The translations under genes were made by a program, and so were the position numbers. DNA of 64,000 nucleotides. Source: Chloranthus sessilifolius. Taxonomy: Eukaryota; Streptophyta; Magnoliopsida; Chloranthales; Chloranthaceae. Shown one piece after another: positions 11,366-23,195 of the stretch. The notes beneath the pieces were generated by a model. That model did no database searches and was not told where the DNA came from. It saw only the letters and a list, made by a program, of their open reading frames with translations. Where the stretch lies: positions 125,764,831 to 125,828,830 of the forward strand of contig CM037585.1 of the NCBI GenBank assembly GCA_021018995.1, read 5' to 3'. Position 1 is the first letter of the stretch. Every line of letters begins with the position of its first letter.

Positions 11366-12737
11366 ATGTCTTCTAGAGGAAGGGGACGATCCAGGGGTGG
11401 CCATAATAGAAGCTTGCGCAGTCGAGAAGATTTTATCTCGGATACCAATAGAGTGCCTATAAGAGATAGATGGGCTTCAAGCAGTGGTGGCCAAGGGAGC
11501 CAAGATCAGGCAGAGAATCAGGATTGAGATCGTCAGGATCCAGATAAGAGGGAACATGAGAGAGTTAGAGAAAGAAATGAAGATAGAGAGGAGCATTAGA
11601 GGATGATGCACACTATGAAAACCATGGCGACTGCCATGGCACAGTAGGCAACATCCTTGGCAGCTCATACTGTCCACGAGCAGTATCAACCACTGACACC
11701 TCCAGTGGCTCCAACACCGCCAGTGTTTTCTGCGTTTATTGAGTTTAGGAGGATGAGACCTCCTAGCTTTTTGGGGCAGGCAGAGCCCATGGTAGCTAAG
11801 AACTAGCTGAGTGAGATGGAGAAAGTGTTTAGTGTGCTCACATGCACAGAGGACGAGAGCATCCGTTGGGCAACCTACATGCTAGATGGGGAGGCTGGGC
11901 CATGGTGAAAGTCCATTTCACGGACTAGGGCTTAGGAGACCCCAGGTTTTCCCTGGACATGGGACGAGTTTGTTGAGGAATTTAATAAACGATACTTTCT
12001 TGAAGTTGTGCAAAATCAAATGGAAATACAATTTTTGCAACTCGTGCAAGGGAAGATGACCATTAGAGAATATGGAGTAGAGTTTATGTGACTTGCTCGC
12101 TTCGTGCCTGACTATTTTATTACGGAGATGATAAGAGCAAAGAGGTTTCAACAAGGTTTGAGACGGGATGTGAGGGGAGGAGTAGCACCATTCTAGATGA
12201 GGACCTATAGAGAGGTCATGAGCAAGGCATTGGTGGTAGAGGAAGGAAATAATAATAAATACTGCCAGAGGGAACAACAAGGAAGGTGGAGCGTGGATCA
12301 GAGTAGAACGGGGAACTACGAGCCGGTGAATAAAAAGTCGAGATTCGTAGCCCACAATCAGAGACCAGCGCAGCAGACCAACCAACAGAGATTTACATTG
12401 CTTACATTGGGGAGACTGATACGATATGAGAGCCCTGCTATCACTACCGGAGCTACAGTTACACAGGGCTTCTCACGAGCAGCTTCTTCCACACCGCGGG
12501 AGACTTGTGCCAAGTGTGGCAAGTCTCACAAGACGGCAGACTGTAGGCAGGGAACTCGGTGCTGCTTTAGATGTGGCAAGGTGGGCCACCTGATCAAAGA
12601 TTGCCCTGAGGTGAACAAAGGGAAGACGACATCAGCTTCTATGCCACGACCTATACAAGTAAGGAAGTCGATCGTCCAAGGGAGAGCCTATGCGGTCACA
12701 ACTCAAGAGGCCCAAAATACAAACGACGTGATCCAAG
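11366..12737 (+). pseudogene. gag: A1 gag (Tekay/Del type)
   Basis: The ATG at 11366 opens a glycine/arginine-rich start (MSSRGRGRSRGG). The capsid-like region follows, with RRMRPPSF-G (about 11750), MEKVF-VLTCTEDES-RWA-YMLDGEA (about 11815-11900), EFVEEFNK-YF and KRFQQGLR-DVRGGVAPF (about 12140-12195). The C terminus has two zinc knuckles, CAKCGKSHKTADC and CFRCGKVGHLIKDC (about 12505-12605). In-frame stops at several sites are CAG to TAG (for example near 11600 and 11649) or TGG to TAG/TGA (near 11804 and 11907), typical of deamination. The frame ends at the putative donor at 12738; without splicing it stops after six more codons. Confidence 0.8.
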
Positions 12738-12884
12738 GTGGGAATCTCTTTTAAATAAAGAATTTCAATTCTTGAAAATTTTTAGATAGAGAAGGTGCAT
12801 CCATATAGAAAATAGAAAAGAACCTGTATGTAATAATTTTGATATGATGGTATACATTATATATATATATGTATGTATGAGTAG
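12738..12884 (+). other. Putative sense-strand intron between A1 gag and protease
   Basis: Donor CAAG|GTGGGA and acceptor TGAGTAG|GTACG bound 147 bases rich in T and A. Joining the flanks keeps the reading frame from gag into protease (phase 1, Q-G-T). A2 has the same arrangement at 52650-52817 with a better donor. An unspliced reading ends at a nearby stop. Confidence 0.5.
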
Positions 12885-15800
12885 GTACGTTACAAATTTA
12901 TGAGAAAGGATGCAATGTAACATATGAAGCTCGAGTGTTAATAAACTCGGGGTCTACCCACTCATTTATTACCCCTCGCTTCGCAAAGAAGATGAAAGTC
13001 AAACCAGAGGAGTTAGACTTTGTGTTAACTATAACTGTTCCGACTGGGAAGTCGATTGATACCGAAAAGGTTTGCAACTCCGTGATCGTGAGAATCATGG
13101 ATGGAGACGTCTTTGAACTACCGACAAATTTGATCATGTTAGACATACAAGGATTCGACGTGATCCTTGGCATGGATTGGTTGTCGACTCATTGTGCAAC
13201 CATGGATTGTAAGAATAAGGTCATCATCTTCAAACCTAACACAAGGAGATCGTTTCAATTTTGAGGAGAGAGATCGACGTGTATGCCACTTATCTCTGCA
13301 GTTACGGCCAAGCGCTTGATCAGAAAATGGTGTAGTGGATACTTGGCATTCTTGAAGGAGGATAAGGAAGAGAAGAATATTATTTTAGAGATAGCAGTTG
13401 TGCGAGACTTCGCTAACAGTTTTTTAGAGGAATTACCCGGATTACCTCCAGATAGAGAAGTTGAGTTCGCCATCGACTTAGCACTAAGAACGGAGCCTAT
13501 TTCTAAAGCACCATACATAATGGCTCCTGTTGAGTTGAAGGAGTTGAAAGAGCAGTTACAAGAGCTCATGGACAAGGGGTTTGCTAGACCGAGCGTGTCT
13601 CCATGGGGAGCACCGACCTTATTTGTAAAGAAGAAAGATGGGTCAATGCGTCTGTGCATTGGCTATCGACAATTAAACAAACTCACTATAAAGAATAGGT
13701 ATCCTTTGCCTAAGATAGATGACTTATTCGACCAATTGCAAGGAGCAAGGTATTTCTCCAAGATCGATCTGAGATCTGGATACCATCAGTTGAGAGTCAA
13801 GGCAGAGGACATCCAGAAGACGGCATTCAGGAAATGGTACGGACACTATGAATTCTTAGTGATGCCATTTGGGTTGACGAATGCACCGACGTCGTTTATG
13901 CACTTGATGAATCGGGTGTTTAAACCACATCTGGACTCCTGCGTCTTGGTGTTCGTTGATGATATCCTAATATACTCCAAGTCAAAAGCGAAACACGAAG
14001 AACACTTGAAGATTGCTCTATAAATTTTGTGTGAACACCAACTGTACACCAAGCTCAGCAAGTGCGAGTTTTGGTTAGAGGAAGTTAGCTTTTTAGGACA
14101 TGTCGTCTCAAAGCATGGTGTCATAGTTGACCCGGCTAAGATAGAAGCAGTGGTCAATTAAGAGCAACCAAAGACCGTGATTGACGTCTGTAGTTTCCTC
14201 GGACTAGCTAGCTATTATCGGCATTTCGTTGAGGTTTTTCAAAGATATCGGGACCACTCACGAGACTTACATGGAAAGATGCAAGGTTCGAATGGAGCGA
14301 GACGTGCGAGAAGAGTTTTGAAGAACTCAAGAAGAGACTCACTTCAGCTCCAGTATTAGCAATTTCGTTAGGCAGTGGAGGATTCGCAGTCTACAGTGAT
14401 GCTTCGTATAATGGTTTGGGTTGCGTGCTCAACCAACATAGAAAGGTGATAACTTACGGGTCGAGACAGCTGAAAGAACATGAGAAAAATTATCTGACAC
14501 ATGACCTGGAATTGGCAGGGGTCATATTTGCGCTAAAGATTTGGCGACATTACTTGTACGGTGAGACTTTTGAAATTTTTACCAACCACAAGAGCTTCAG
14601 ATATCTATTTACACAGAAGAAACTAAATATGAGGCAGCACAGATGGATGGAGTTCCTCAAGGACTATGACTGTTTCATACAGTACCATCCAGGCAAGGCT
14701 AATGTAGTAGCAGATGCCTTGAGTTGGAAGGGTTCAGCTCAGTTGGCTAGTTTGATATTGGGTATGCACAGATGGAAGTTGTTTGAAGATCTGACATTAT
14801 ATGATGCGAACATCGAGCCATAAGCACAGGAGCCTTTTGGGCAAACATTTCAGTGAGGCCAGTGATATTTGAGCATATCCACGTGCTACAGATGAAAGAC
14901 CCGACACTAACCAAGATTCGTCAAGATGTGATTGAAGGCATCAAACCGGACTTCTTAGTGAAAGAAGATGGTTCCTTATTGTTCAAGGGTCATCTCTACA
15001 TTTCGGACAATGCCGATCTATGGTAAACTTTTTTTGATGAATCTCATAAGTCAAACTATGCGATCCACCCTGATATTTGAGTACGTGTCGCGATGTTTGA
15101 CATGTTAGCAGGTGAAAGTTGATCATAGACATCTTGCTAGATTATTGCAGCCTCTACCCATACCAGAGAGGAAGTGGGATTCGATCTCTATGGACTTCAT
15201 AGTAGGACTACCACGTACAGCGAAGAAATATAATGCCATTTGGGTAGTCGTAGACCGATTAACTAAGTCAGCACACTTCTTGCCTTACAACACGATGCAT
15301 ACGGCGGGAAGACTCGCAGAGCTATATATGAAAGAGATCGTCTGTTTGCATGGGATTCCAAGTAGCATTGTTTCTGACCGTGACCCATTATATACATCAA
15401 AGTTTCGAAAGAAATTTTAAGAGGGAATGAGAATGCGATTGGATTTCAGTTTAGCATTCCATCTGCAAACTGATGGGCAAACAGAGTGGGTAAATCAGAT
15501 CATCAAGGACATGCTTAGGGCGTGTATACTAGAGTTGCAAGGCTCATGGGATCAGCACCTGCCATTGATTGAGTTTGCATACAACAACAGTTTTCAGACG
15601 AGCATTGGGATGGCACCGTATGAAGCTCTTTATGGACGGCGATGTAGATCTCCTATCAATTGATAAGAAACTGGTGAGAAATTTGTTTTGAGACCCGAAA
15701 TACTTGAAGATAATGCCGTCTATGTTCGGATGATAAGGGCAAAACTCAAAGCGGCTCAGAGCAGGCAGAAAAGCTACGTTGATATCAAGCGGACCAGTGT

Positions 15801-16066
15801 GTACTATAAAGTGGGTGAACACATGTTTGTAAAGGTGTCGCCTATGAAGGGCGTCATGAGATTCAGAAAGAGAGGGAAGTTAAGTCCCCGTTATCTTGGA
15901 CCCTTTGAGGTTTTGGGTCGAGTAGGAGAGGTTGCGTATCATGTTGCGCACAAAGGTAATTCCATTAGTTCTTGTTCTATGGAAAAATCATCTGGTCGAA
16001 GAGGTTACGTGGGAATGAGAGGCCGACGTGAAAGAACAATATCCGGACATATTTGCGATAACTTGA
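12885..16066 (+). pseudogene. pol: A1 pol: protease, RT, RNase H, integrase, chromodomain remnant
   Basis: Protease spans about 12885-13260; the catalytic triplet is changed to NSG (usual DSG) in NSGSTHSF. RT runs about 13450-14030 with [32 protein letters not shown] and [11 protein letters not shown] (active-site DD present), then stops where A2 reads LQTL. RNase H spans about 14390-14823 ([13 protein letters not shown], then [12 protein letters not shown] and DALS). Integrase covers about 14890-15660 with [21 protein letters not shown] and TDGQTEWVNQ. The zinc-binding region has lost about 65 bases near 15080, and about 150 bases are missing near 15950 before a chromodomain tail (W-NH--EEVTWE and EADVKEQYP). 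Several TAG/TAA stops and shifts make it inactive. Confidence 0.85.
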
Positions 16067-16336
16067 GAGTTAAAAATTGTATCACCGCAAGCATGTTTGC
16101 AGATTTAAACTTTTTGTTGTAATCTAATGTTGACCATTTGGCCAATTTATCCAATGGAGAGAATGTTAATAGAAAATTGTGCTATGATGCGATGTAGAAT
16201 GCATGGTCAAGAGTCATCACACCAGCCAATGATTATGAAGACCTACTTCACAAAACCAATGACCCACTGGTCATGCACTACCAAGAAAACAAAGGAGACA
16301 TAAAAACAAGAAAAAATTTTAAATTTATGATGAAAA
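16067..16336 (+). other. Spacer after A1 pol
   Basis: This non-coding stretch links pol to the palindrome array. I see no ORF or structural signal in it. Confidence 0.4.
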
Positions 16337-16860
16337 CCGATTAATTGATTTTCAAATCAATTAATCAATTTTGAATTTCAATTAATCAATTTTGGCTGAT
16401 TGATCGACTGGCATACGCAAGTGAGTGGAGAGTGAGTAGAGACTCAGAAAATTAATAAAGGAAAATTTCGACTAATCGAGGGAAATTCGATTAATCAATT
16501 TGGAAAATCGATTAATCAATTTGGGATTTTGAGTACTCGACTAATACACGCCAGTGAGCTGGGAATTTTGGAAAAATCTAAGGGTATAATGATTTCGGTT
16601 AATCGAGGTGAAATTCGATTAATTAATTTTGGGAAATCGATTAATCGATTTGGAAAATCGATTAATCGACTGACACATGCCAGTGAACTGCAAACCCAAA
16701 ATGTAAAATGACCTAAAAATTTTGATTAATTGAAATGAATTCGACTAATCGATTTTGAATTTCGATTAATCGATTTTGGAAATCCATTAATCGATATCGC
16801 GCGGCTGGTGAAAATTTTTAAAATCGATTAATTGATTTAAAAAATCGATTAATCGATTTC
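16337..16860. repeat. TCGATTAATCGA array upstream of the A1 accessory ORF
   Basis: More than twenty intact or decayed units of the 12-bp palindrome run up to 6 bases before the TATA box at 16867. Decayed forms such as TCAATTAATCAATT are common at the left end. Some units are followed by a second inverted motif of the form GACTGAC-CATGCCAGTGA (16668-16685), clearer in A2. Confidence 0.8.
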
Positions 16861-16866
16861 GGCCTC

Positions 16867-16877
16867 TATATATAAAA
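16867..16877 (+). promoter_or_regulatory. TATA box of the A1 accessory ORF
   Basis: TATATATAAAA lies between the palindrome array and a C/T-rich leader with TAGGGTTT, 224 bases before the ATG. A2 keeps the same box, spacing and array position, which argues for a real separate promoter. Function is inferred. Confidence 0.6.
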
Positions 16878-17100
16878 GAGGGGAATTTTTTTCCCATTCA
16901 AATATTTTTTATTTTTTCCTTTCGCGTGCTCCTTCTTCCTCCTTGAGCCACTGTGCAAGCTAGGGTTTTTGGGGGTTTTACACTGATTTCGACTCGAAAT
17001 CCTTGCACAGTTGGATCGAAACCTAAGGTAAACCCTAGATTTCGAGTATTCCTTTCAATTTGAGCTATCAAACCCTAATTTCATTGCATTTGGATTCAAA

Positions 17101-18548
17101 ATGCCTCCGAGAACTCGCTTGATTATGAAGCAAGCGGCTTCAAAATTCCCGGTACGACGTAAGAACGTCGCACCTCCACCACCATCACCATCACCTCTAC
17201 AAACCCCATCCCCATCGTCATCGGATACCACATCCGGTTCGACGAGCGCGTCTTCGCACGAATCTTCACTGACATTACCACCACCACCCGTAGATTTGCC
17301 CCAACCAAATGAGTGGTGGGCGGCAAAGAATTTCGAGGATGAATATATTATCGACGAGGACTTGTTTATTGACCCCGACATTGAGGGTGAGACAAAATGG
17401 GCTAAGAACTATTTGGTCAATGCAGGCCTCCGTAACTTATTGAAGCCGCTACACGGGTGTTATTGCCCAGGCTAGTTTGCCTATTTTACCAGGGCTTGGC
17501 GGAGGGTCCAGTTGATGACATCGTTACGACCAAGATTGATGGTCGTAGCTACACATTTACCTGTCGCCACATACATGAGTCCCTAGAGTGCTATTTGGAC
17601 TTCATGCCCGAGACCGCCCTCTTTCCACCATTTGCGAAAGAGGTGAGATTTGAGGAAATCATGACTGAGATGACCAATGGGAAAAAGGGGTCCGATAAGT
17701 CTATTAGGCGGGTAGACTTACCCCACTACATGTGGATTCTTGATTCAATAATCAAGTGCAACCTCTACCCGATGCGCCACGATACAGAGAGGGTGGAGTT
17801 GGTCCAATAGGCCCTATACGTGGCATTCCACGGCCGTTGGTTCGACGCCACAAAGATCATCATCGAGGGGATGACTTACATCAAAGGGAAGTTGATGAAG
17901 GGTCCTTTGAGACCAAAGGAGAAAATGCCTTATGCTCGTCTCATATCGAGCATGCTTGAGTGCTACTCTGACGCCTCAGAGTATGCCATCTCACCCCAAG
18001 AGCAGAAAGCTACGGACCACGTGAAGCATTACTTCATCGCTTCATGGGGTCGTAGCTACAGATTGTTGAAGAGGACCCTGCTAGTTGAGGGCCTAGCAGC
18101 AGTAGTAGCACCACCACCACCCCCGCCACCACATCAGGGATCGCCAGTAGGGGGAGCACACCCTGTTATTCCACTAGCTGAGGGGGCACCCTCTCACACT
18201 ACCGCGTCCCCTACGCCACCTTCGCAGTCAGCGGCTGCCACACCTACATCATCCTACCGCCGACGAGCGGCTCGCCTTGCGCCTATGATCAAGGATGTGT
18301 TGGCCCGGATGGAGGCCAACAACCAACAGATGAATCGATGCATGAACTTTTTGATGTACCATACCATGCGGTACATCTATCCTTTGGACTACCAGCAGCG
18401 CCTTGCGCAGGAGCAGGCTTGAACTGCGAGTGCGACCACTTTCCATTCAGGTGTCGTAGATGCTGGCACATCCACCTCAGTGCCACAACAGCCAGGTGAG
18501 GCGGACCAGCCTGCAGCACCAGACCAACCGAGAGAGGGGACGCCCTGA
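17101..18548 (+). pseudogene. A1 accessory ORF (plant-transposon-protein domain)
   Basis: The ATG at 17101 begins MPPRTRL, followed by a basic stretch and a proline/serine-rich segment (residues about 15-65). The domain then has NEWWAAK-FE-EYIID, WAKNYLVNAGLRNLLKP, PRLVCLFYQGL, HIHESLECYLDF-PET-LFPPF, SIRRVDLPHYMW and NLYPMRHDTERV. It continues with GRWFDAT, YIKGKLMKG, KEKMPYARLISSMLECYSD and a proline-rich linker. The C terminus is helix-like (VLARMEANNQQMN and RYIYP). A stop after CYCPG at about 17473 reflects a frameshift, TAG interrupts at about 17808, and TGA at about 18420. No signal peptide or membrane segment is visible. Both Tekay copies and the Athila accessory ORF share the domain; its activity is unknown. 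Confidence 0.65.
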
Positions 18549-18830
18549 GCTTGCGGCGATGCTATTCTTTTGTGATCATTTTTTTGATTTTTATGGTGTT
18601 GTACTTAAATTGTCAATTGTAATTATTGAGAAAAGTGAAAATTGTAAATTTTTGGGAAATGAATAGTGAAATATAAATCATCTTTTTAGATATTCGCTTA
18701 CATTACGTTATTTCTTCCATTGTGTGGCTATCTTAGTTAAATTTTTCGTGATCAGGTACGTCACATCACCTGTGTGTGGGGTACCCAATCGACACACCTT
18801 TTAGGTTCATTTTCAAGGATGAAAATTCTC

Positions 18831-18843
18831 AAGGTGGAGAGAA
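18831..18843 (+). other. A1 polypurine tract
   Basis: AAGGTGGAGAGAA directly precedes the 3' LTR, the normal plus-strand priming position. A2 has AAGGTGGGGAGGA at the same place. Confidence 0.75.
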
Positions 18844-21355
18844 TATAATATCCCCAAAAATTAAGCGACAAATAGTGACTTCGGGATCCGTGCCCGATTG
18901 GTCGTAGGTTAACCAAGTGATGGTCAAACAGTAGACTTGAGAAGGGAAGTGTTTTGTGATGTAGTATGATCCTAAGCATAGTGTATGGTGTTAGTTGGGA
19001 GTCAGGTACACCTATCTATGGTGTATGTGCTCAACACCTAAGTAAGAGGGGTTATAAAGGTTTTAATACCTAAGAGAAGTTATTTCTCTTGGTTGGTTGG
19101 TGAGAGAGTTAAGAAGAGAGAGAGAGAGAGTAGAGAAGGGTAAATGCTAAGGAGGTTTAGGCATGCTGCGGATTTACGACGGGATCGAGCAATAAATGTT
19201 GAATTCAATGTGATTGGAATCATTGGAGCAAGAGCTGGAACCCTAGCCATCTAAATCAACCATTCAATCAATTAGGAGATTGATTTGAGGTAAGTTTTAG
19301 CTAGATTTAATTCAGTACATTATTGTTCATTAACTCTAGGGGAGATGGGTTAAATTATCAAATTTAAATGATAGAAAAGAAAGAAAAATAAAAGGAAAAA
19401 GATTTGGAAGAATAGCCCGAGAAGGGGCTGAGTTCTGGCCAAATCGATTAATCGATTTTGGTCCAGAAGTTGAAAAAGCAAAAAGGCCCGAGTTTGATTA
19501 ATCGATCTTGAAATCGATTAATCGATTTTGAAATTTGATTAGTCGATTTAGAAATCGACTAATCGATTGGGTACCTCCAGTGGATGGAGGGATAAGGCTT
19601 GGGAAAACCGATTAATCGATTTGAGAATCGATTAATTGATTATGGATTTCGATTAATCAATTTGGGAATCGATTAATCGATTGTGGGCTTTCGATTAATT
19701 GATTTGGGATCGATTAATTGATTTTGGATTTCGATTAATCGATTAATCGATTTAAGGTTTCGATTAATCGATTTTTGAGATCAATTAATCGATTTTGGCT
19801 ATTTTAGTTGAATTCTTTGTTGAACATTGAGGTTCATGGAGGGTCTTGGACCTTCTCTATTGCATCCTTATTGATGTTGTACATATGTTATGATGTACCA
19901 TAGGTGGTGCGAGCTAAGGCAAGCGTGAGGAGCCGTGTGGGACCTTGATGCTTGGACAGTCAGACACCTGAGGTAGGGAACACCTTGAACATGAACTTTG
20001 ATTACAAGAGTATGTATGTAGTGATATAGAAATAAAATGAATCATATAATCTTCATGTGTGTGTGTGTGATACACCAATGAATTGAAAATGCTTAAATCA
20101 TATAATCCTCTCAGTATGTATGTGTGTGTGTGTGACACCAAGTAAACATATGAAAATGAGACATCCCCAGGGGATGAGAAAGTGATAAAGGCATCAGTGT
20201 GATGCGAGTAATTTAGACATCCCAGGGATGTAAGTGAGATTGTAAAGTAAGATTGAACAAAGACTGGTAAAGCCTAATTGATATAAAGTAGCACATTTAC
20301 ACGGTGAATAACTATATGTAAAGCACCTGATATTTTTATTATTTAAGGTTTAAACAAAATATCCCATCGATGTGATGGGATACCCACGACTAACTCGGCA
20401 GGATATCCGTGACCGGTATGGTGGCCAATCTATACACCGATACGGTGGTCTATCCGTACATTGTAGCACATCCCAAGGATGTTGAGATGAGATTAAACCC
20501 CGTCGCCTATGAGAAAGGGACCTGGGTAGTATTCAAAGTGATATATTTATAACAACTATCTATTTAGACGACGATGGAGGGTATTCCATCGGGGCTCGAT
20601 ACTATATTACTCGGGGACTACTTAAGTTGAAGATTTAAGTTTCTTTAGGCCTATTAAGTGAGGTTCATGAACAGTTGATAATAAATGTAACATGTAAACC
20701 ACCAGTAAACTTCAATGCATATTGTAATCTTTTAAATTGTTTTCCAACAAGTTCATAAATGCATCATGCTAAGAATATCATGGAATATATGTGAGGATTT
20801 GACTTATATGTTCATTGTGTTGTTCCCTATTGAGCTAGGATGTAGCTCATCCTTTAGATTATACATCGCAGGTCCTTTGCCTGTAGCCATAGAGGCTTCG
20901 GGAGACGCTGATCCGGGGGATTCAGACTACGTGCCCGGAGACGAGTTAGAGCCTCCTCCCGAGGACTTCTTCTAGGAGATTCTACTGTGTACTTGTTAGA
21001 GAGAGTTTTGAGAGCATATTGTGTGGCTTGATATGTCAAGCCTTTATTTTAAGAAACAATGTAATTAAATAGATATATTCTTTTGGCGAACCATCTTGGG
21101 TGACTAAGTGATATCACTGATGGTTTGGGTGGGTTCTTTTACTCATGCAGAGGCATGAGTTTAGAACCATCTTATAGATTATAGATTTTGGAGTATATGT
21201 ATAGAACTGGAGATTTAATTCAGTATCAATTCTGATGCATTCTTTCTCTTTATGATTGCTTGCTATACCAATATTCTGTACGTATCCATGGGGCACTGTC
21301 TGGAGGATCGTGCTGATGGCACGGGTTTCATGGTATCAAAATCTGAGCTGTCATA
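18844..21355 (+). repeat. A1 3' LTR (2,512 bp)
   Basis: It starts TATAATATCCCC and ends GAGCTGTCATA, followed by the duplication AAACT. It is collinear with the 5' LTR with scattered substitutions and a shorter (AG)n run. The palindrome array lies at 19440-19795 and lacks some units present in the 5' LTR. Confidence 0.85.
19440..19795. repeat. TCGATTAATCGA array in the A1 3' LTR
   Basis: The same palindromic units as at 9316-9702 occur here, but with unit losses near 19450 and 19740, where two units abut (GATTAATCGATTAATCGA). Loss and gain of units between LTRs of one insertion shows the array is unstable. Confidence 0.8.
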
Positions 21356-21662
21356 AAACTTGAGCATCAAACATGTTCGATCATCTCGAGAAGCGAACAT
21401 TTTTTCTAGCATATTGGGCTTTCGCAACTCGCTCCATCTCGATTATGCCCAGTAATGTCGCTAAGCGCTTGGGGACCGATAGCCTTGAGGAACGAACATT
21501 TTTTCTGACATACAGGACTTTCGATTACTCACCATGTTACCCACTTGATGTTTGGGGTTCATTTTAAATACGGTAGACCTGTCAGTATTGCCTTGGACCT
21601 CTTCGGATGTCTCTTGTCTTTGGCATTCAATCATTAGTAATCGGATACCAAAGAGGGGCATC

Positions 21663-23195
21663 TGTAGACACCCAAATTTGGCCCAAGGCTCAATCGAAAC
21701 ATACTACGAGAGAGACGCACCCCCAAGCTTTCGATAGCATCTCCCATACTCCTAGGAACTTTCCCATATCCCTAGGAACCTTCCCAAACCCCTAGGAACC
21801 TTCTCAAACCCTTAGGAATTAACCCCAAACCCATAGTTAACCGTCCTGGGTAATGGTTAGAGAGAGATATACTAAGACTGGTAGGGACCTCTACCGAGAC
21901 TAAAGCTTATACCATTGAAAAGTAGAGGATCCTAGCTTTCCAACAAGCCAAGAATCATCTCAATCCAAGTGGCATATAAAAAGTTACGGCGATCCGAATA
22001 TGGCCAAGCCCCTCAAGAGCTTCTCGAGAGGATGGGCCTGCTTAGCGTGTTTATTATACACACTAGGCTATTTTTTCCCAGAAATGGCTTAGCGTGGATA
22101 ATATACACGCTAAGCATAGTTGGGTCCCACAGTAAGCTCTGGACTTTGATGGCACTGTAGCTATGCTTGGCGTGTATAATACACACGCTAGGCTTAACTA
22201 TAGTAACTATTGGATTTTGCTCGAAATTCACCTTTGGGTTTGATTTATTGACCATCCCAATGTTTAGGGTGTGTTTCATTAGGACTGTTGCACCCTCATT
22301 TACCTATTTGCAACCCTCTAGTCATTTAAAAACCCCACCCTATCATCTATCATTGAACCCATCCTCACACATATCCCCAACCTCAAAAAGCCAAAAAACC
22401 TTAGATTTAGGATTATTTAATTGCTAACCCTAATTAGCTTTTAAGTACCCCCTAACCCTCTCCTTTTGTATAAATAGAGAGGCACCCCCCTTGCAAATGG
22501 CTTGAAAAAAATTCTAAAAGAGAGAAAAGATTAAGAGAGACCTTTTTCCCCCTTTGGTGCACCAATCTCATACAAATTCCAGAACTTCAAAGCCCCTTTT
22601 AGCCCCCATCTTCCATAAAAAACCTTAGAATTTAGGTGAGAGCTACCCCTTAAACCTCCTCTCCTACCTCTTAGTCATCAAGCCTTAGAAGATTAGAACC
22701 CCCCATTCCATCTTTTCAAGCTATCGAAAGCTCACCAAGTGCACCTATGCAAAGGTCCACCGCTGTGCTATAAGGGCCCGAGAGATCCGTCTCTCCCCTC
22801 TATTCCTCTACTTTCTTTGCTTTTCCCTTGACCTCGAATTTGTACCGTTACACCATCAAAATCTTGGTAATTGTGGAGGAGCACAAATAGGATTAAAGTA
22901 CCTTTGGGAAGAGGAAGTATATATTTTTTACCTTTATTTTTCTTTCATTTTGGCCATAAGTAGAGACTGCGTTTGAGCAGGTTAATCAGGTGCTTAACAC
23001 CTTTCAGATCGATAACCGAAGCCCCTACTCAAGAGCCTTTGGTGTGAATCGGTAAATCAGAGTCATATTTGGCACTTCGATGCATTTAATATTGATTTGA
23101 GGTTTCCCGGGACACCAAACTCTCCCAGTGGCCACTCTAGTTTTTATGAATGAGCACATCGTTGCGACAAACTCGTGAGAGCCCATGGTCGAACA
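21663..23195 (+). repeat. B1 3' LTR (1,533 bp)
   Basis: It starts TGTAGACACCCAAATTTGG and ends GTCGAACA, aligned with the ends of the B2 LTRs. A polypurine tract AAAGAGGGGCATC precedes it. A TATAAATA box is at 22469-22476, followed by a C-rich leader and a TGCGTTTGAGCAGG / GCCCCTACTCAAG segment also found in B2. The duplication cannot be tested because the left end is outside the window; the next five bases are ATTGT. Confidence 0.75.
22041..22192. promoter_or_regulatory. Three B1-type palindromes upstream of the B1 LTR TATA box
   Basis: Site 1 is 22041-22068, site 2 is 22088-22114 (arms CTTAGCGTG and CACGCTAAG) and site 3 is 22166-22192 (arms CTTGGCGTGT and ACACGCTAGG). The three B2 LTR sites occupy the same relative positions in otherwise alignable sequence but have ACTAATAGT-type cores. 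They lie about 280-430 bases before the TATA box. Confidence 0.6.

Larger units (their letters stand above)
8694..21355 (+). mobile_element. Tekay/Del-type chromovirus A1 with a 3' accessory ORF (12.7 kb, complete)
   Basis: The order is 5' LTR, PBS, gag, intron-like gap, pol (protease, RT, RNase H, integrase, chromodomain remnant), a palindrome array, an accessory ORF with its own TATA box, PPT and 3' LTR. A perfect target duplication AAACT flanks it (8689-8693 and 21356-21360). The RT and integrase are of Tekay/Del type, for example ISKAPY-MAP-ELKELK and [12 protein letters not shown]. All genes have stops or indels. Compared with A2, its palindrome units are more decayed (CG to TG/CA), so it looks older. 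Confidence 0.9.
6191..23195 (+). mobile_element. Tat-like LTR element B1 (3' part; interrupted by A1 at 8694-21355)
   Basis: B1 comprises 6191-8693 and 21356-23195, homologous in order to about 42700-47385 of element B2. The contents are an antisense PMD gene, its promoter-side palindromes, an AT-rich repeat, a polypurine tract AAAGAGGGGCATC (about 21650-21662) and the 3' LTR. The 5' part is missing, because the Athila element enters at 6190 and the rest lies outside the window. Text on the two sides of A1 (ending ATTCAGAATGAAACT and resuming TGAGCATCAAACATG) corresponds to one uninterrupted stretch of B2 near 45430, which proves the interruption. Confidence 0.75.
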
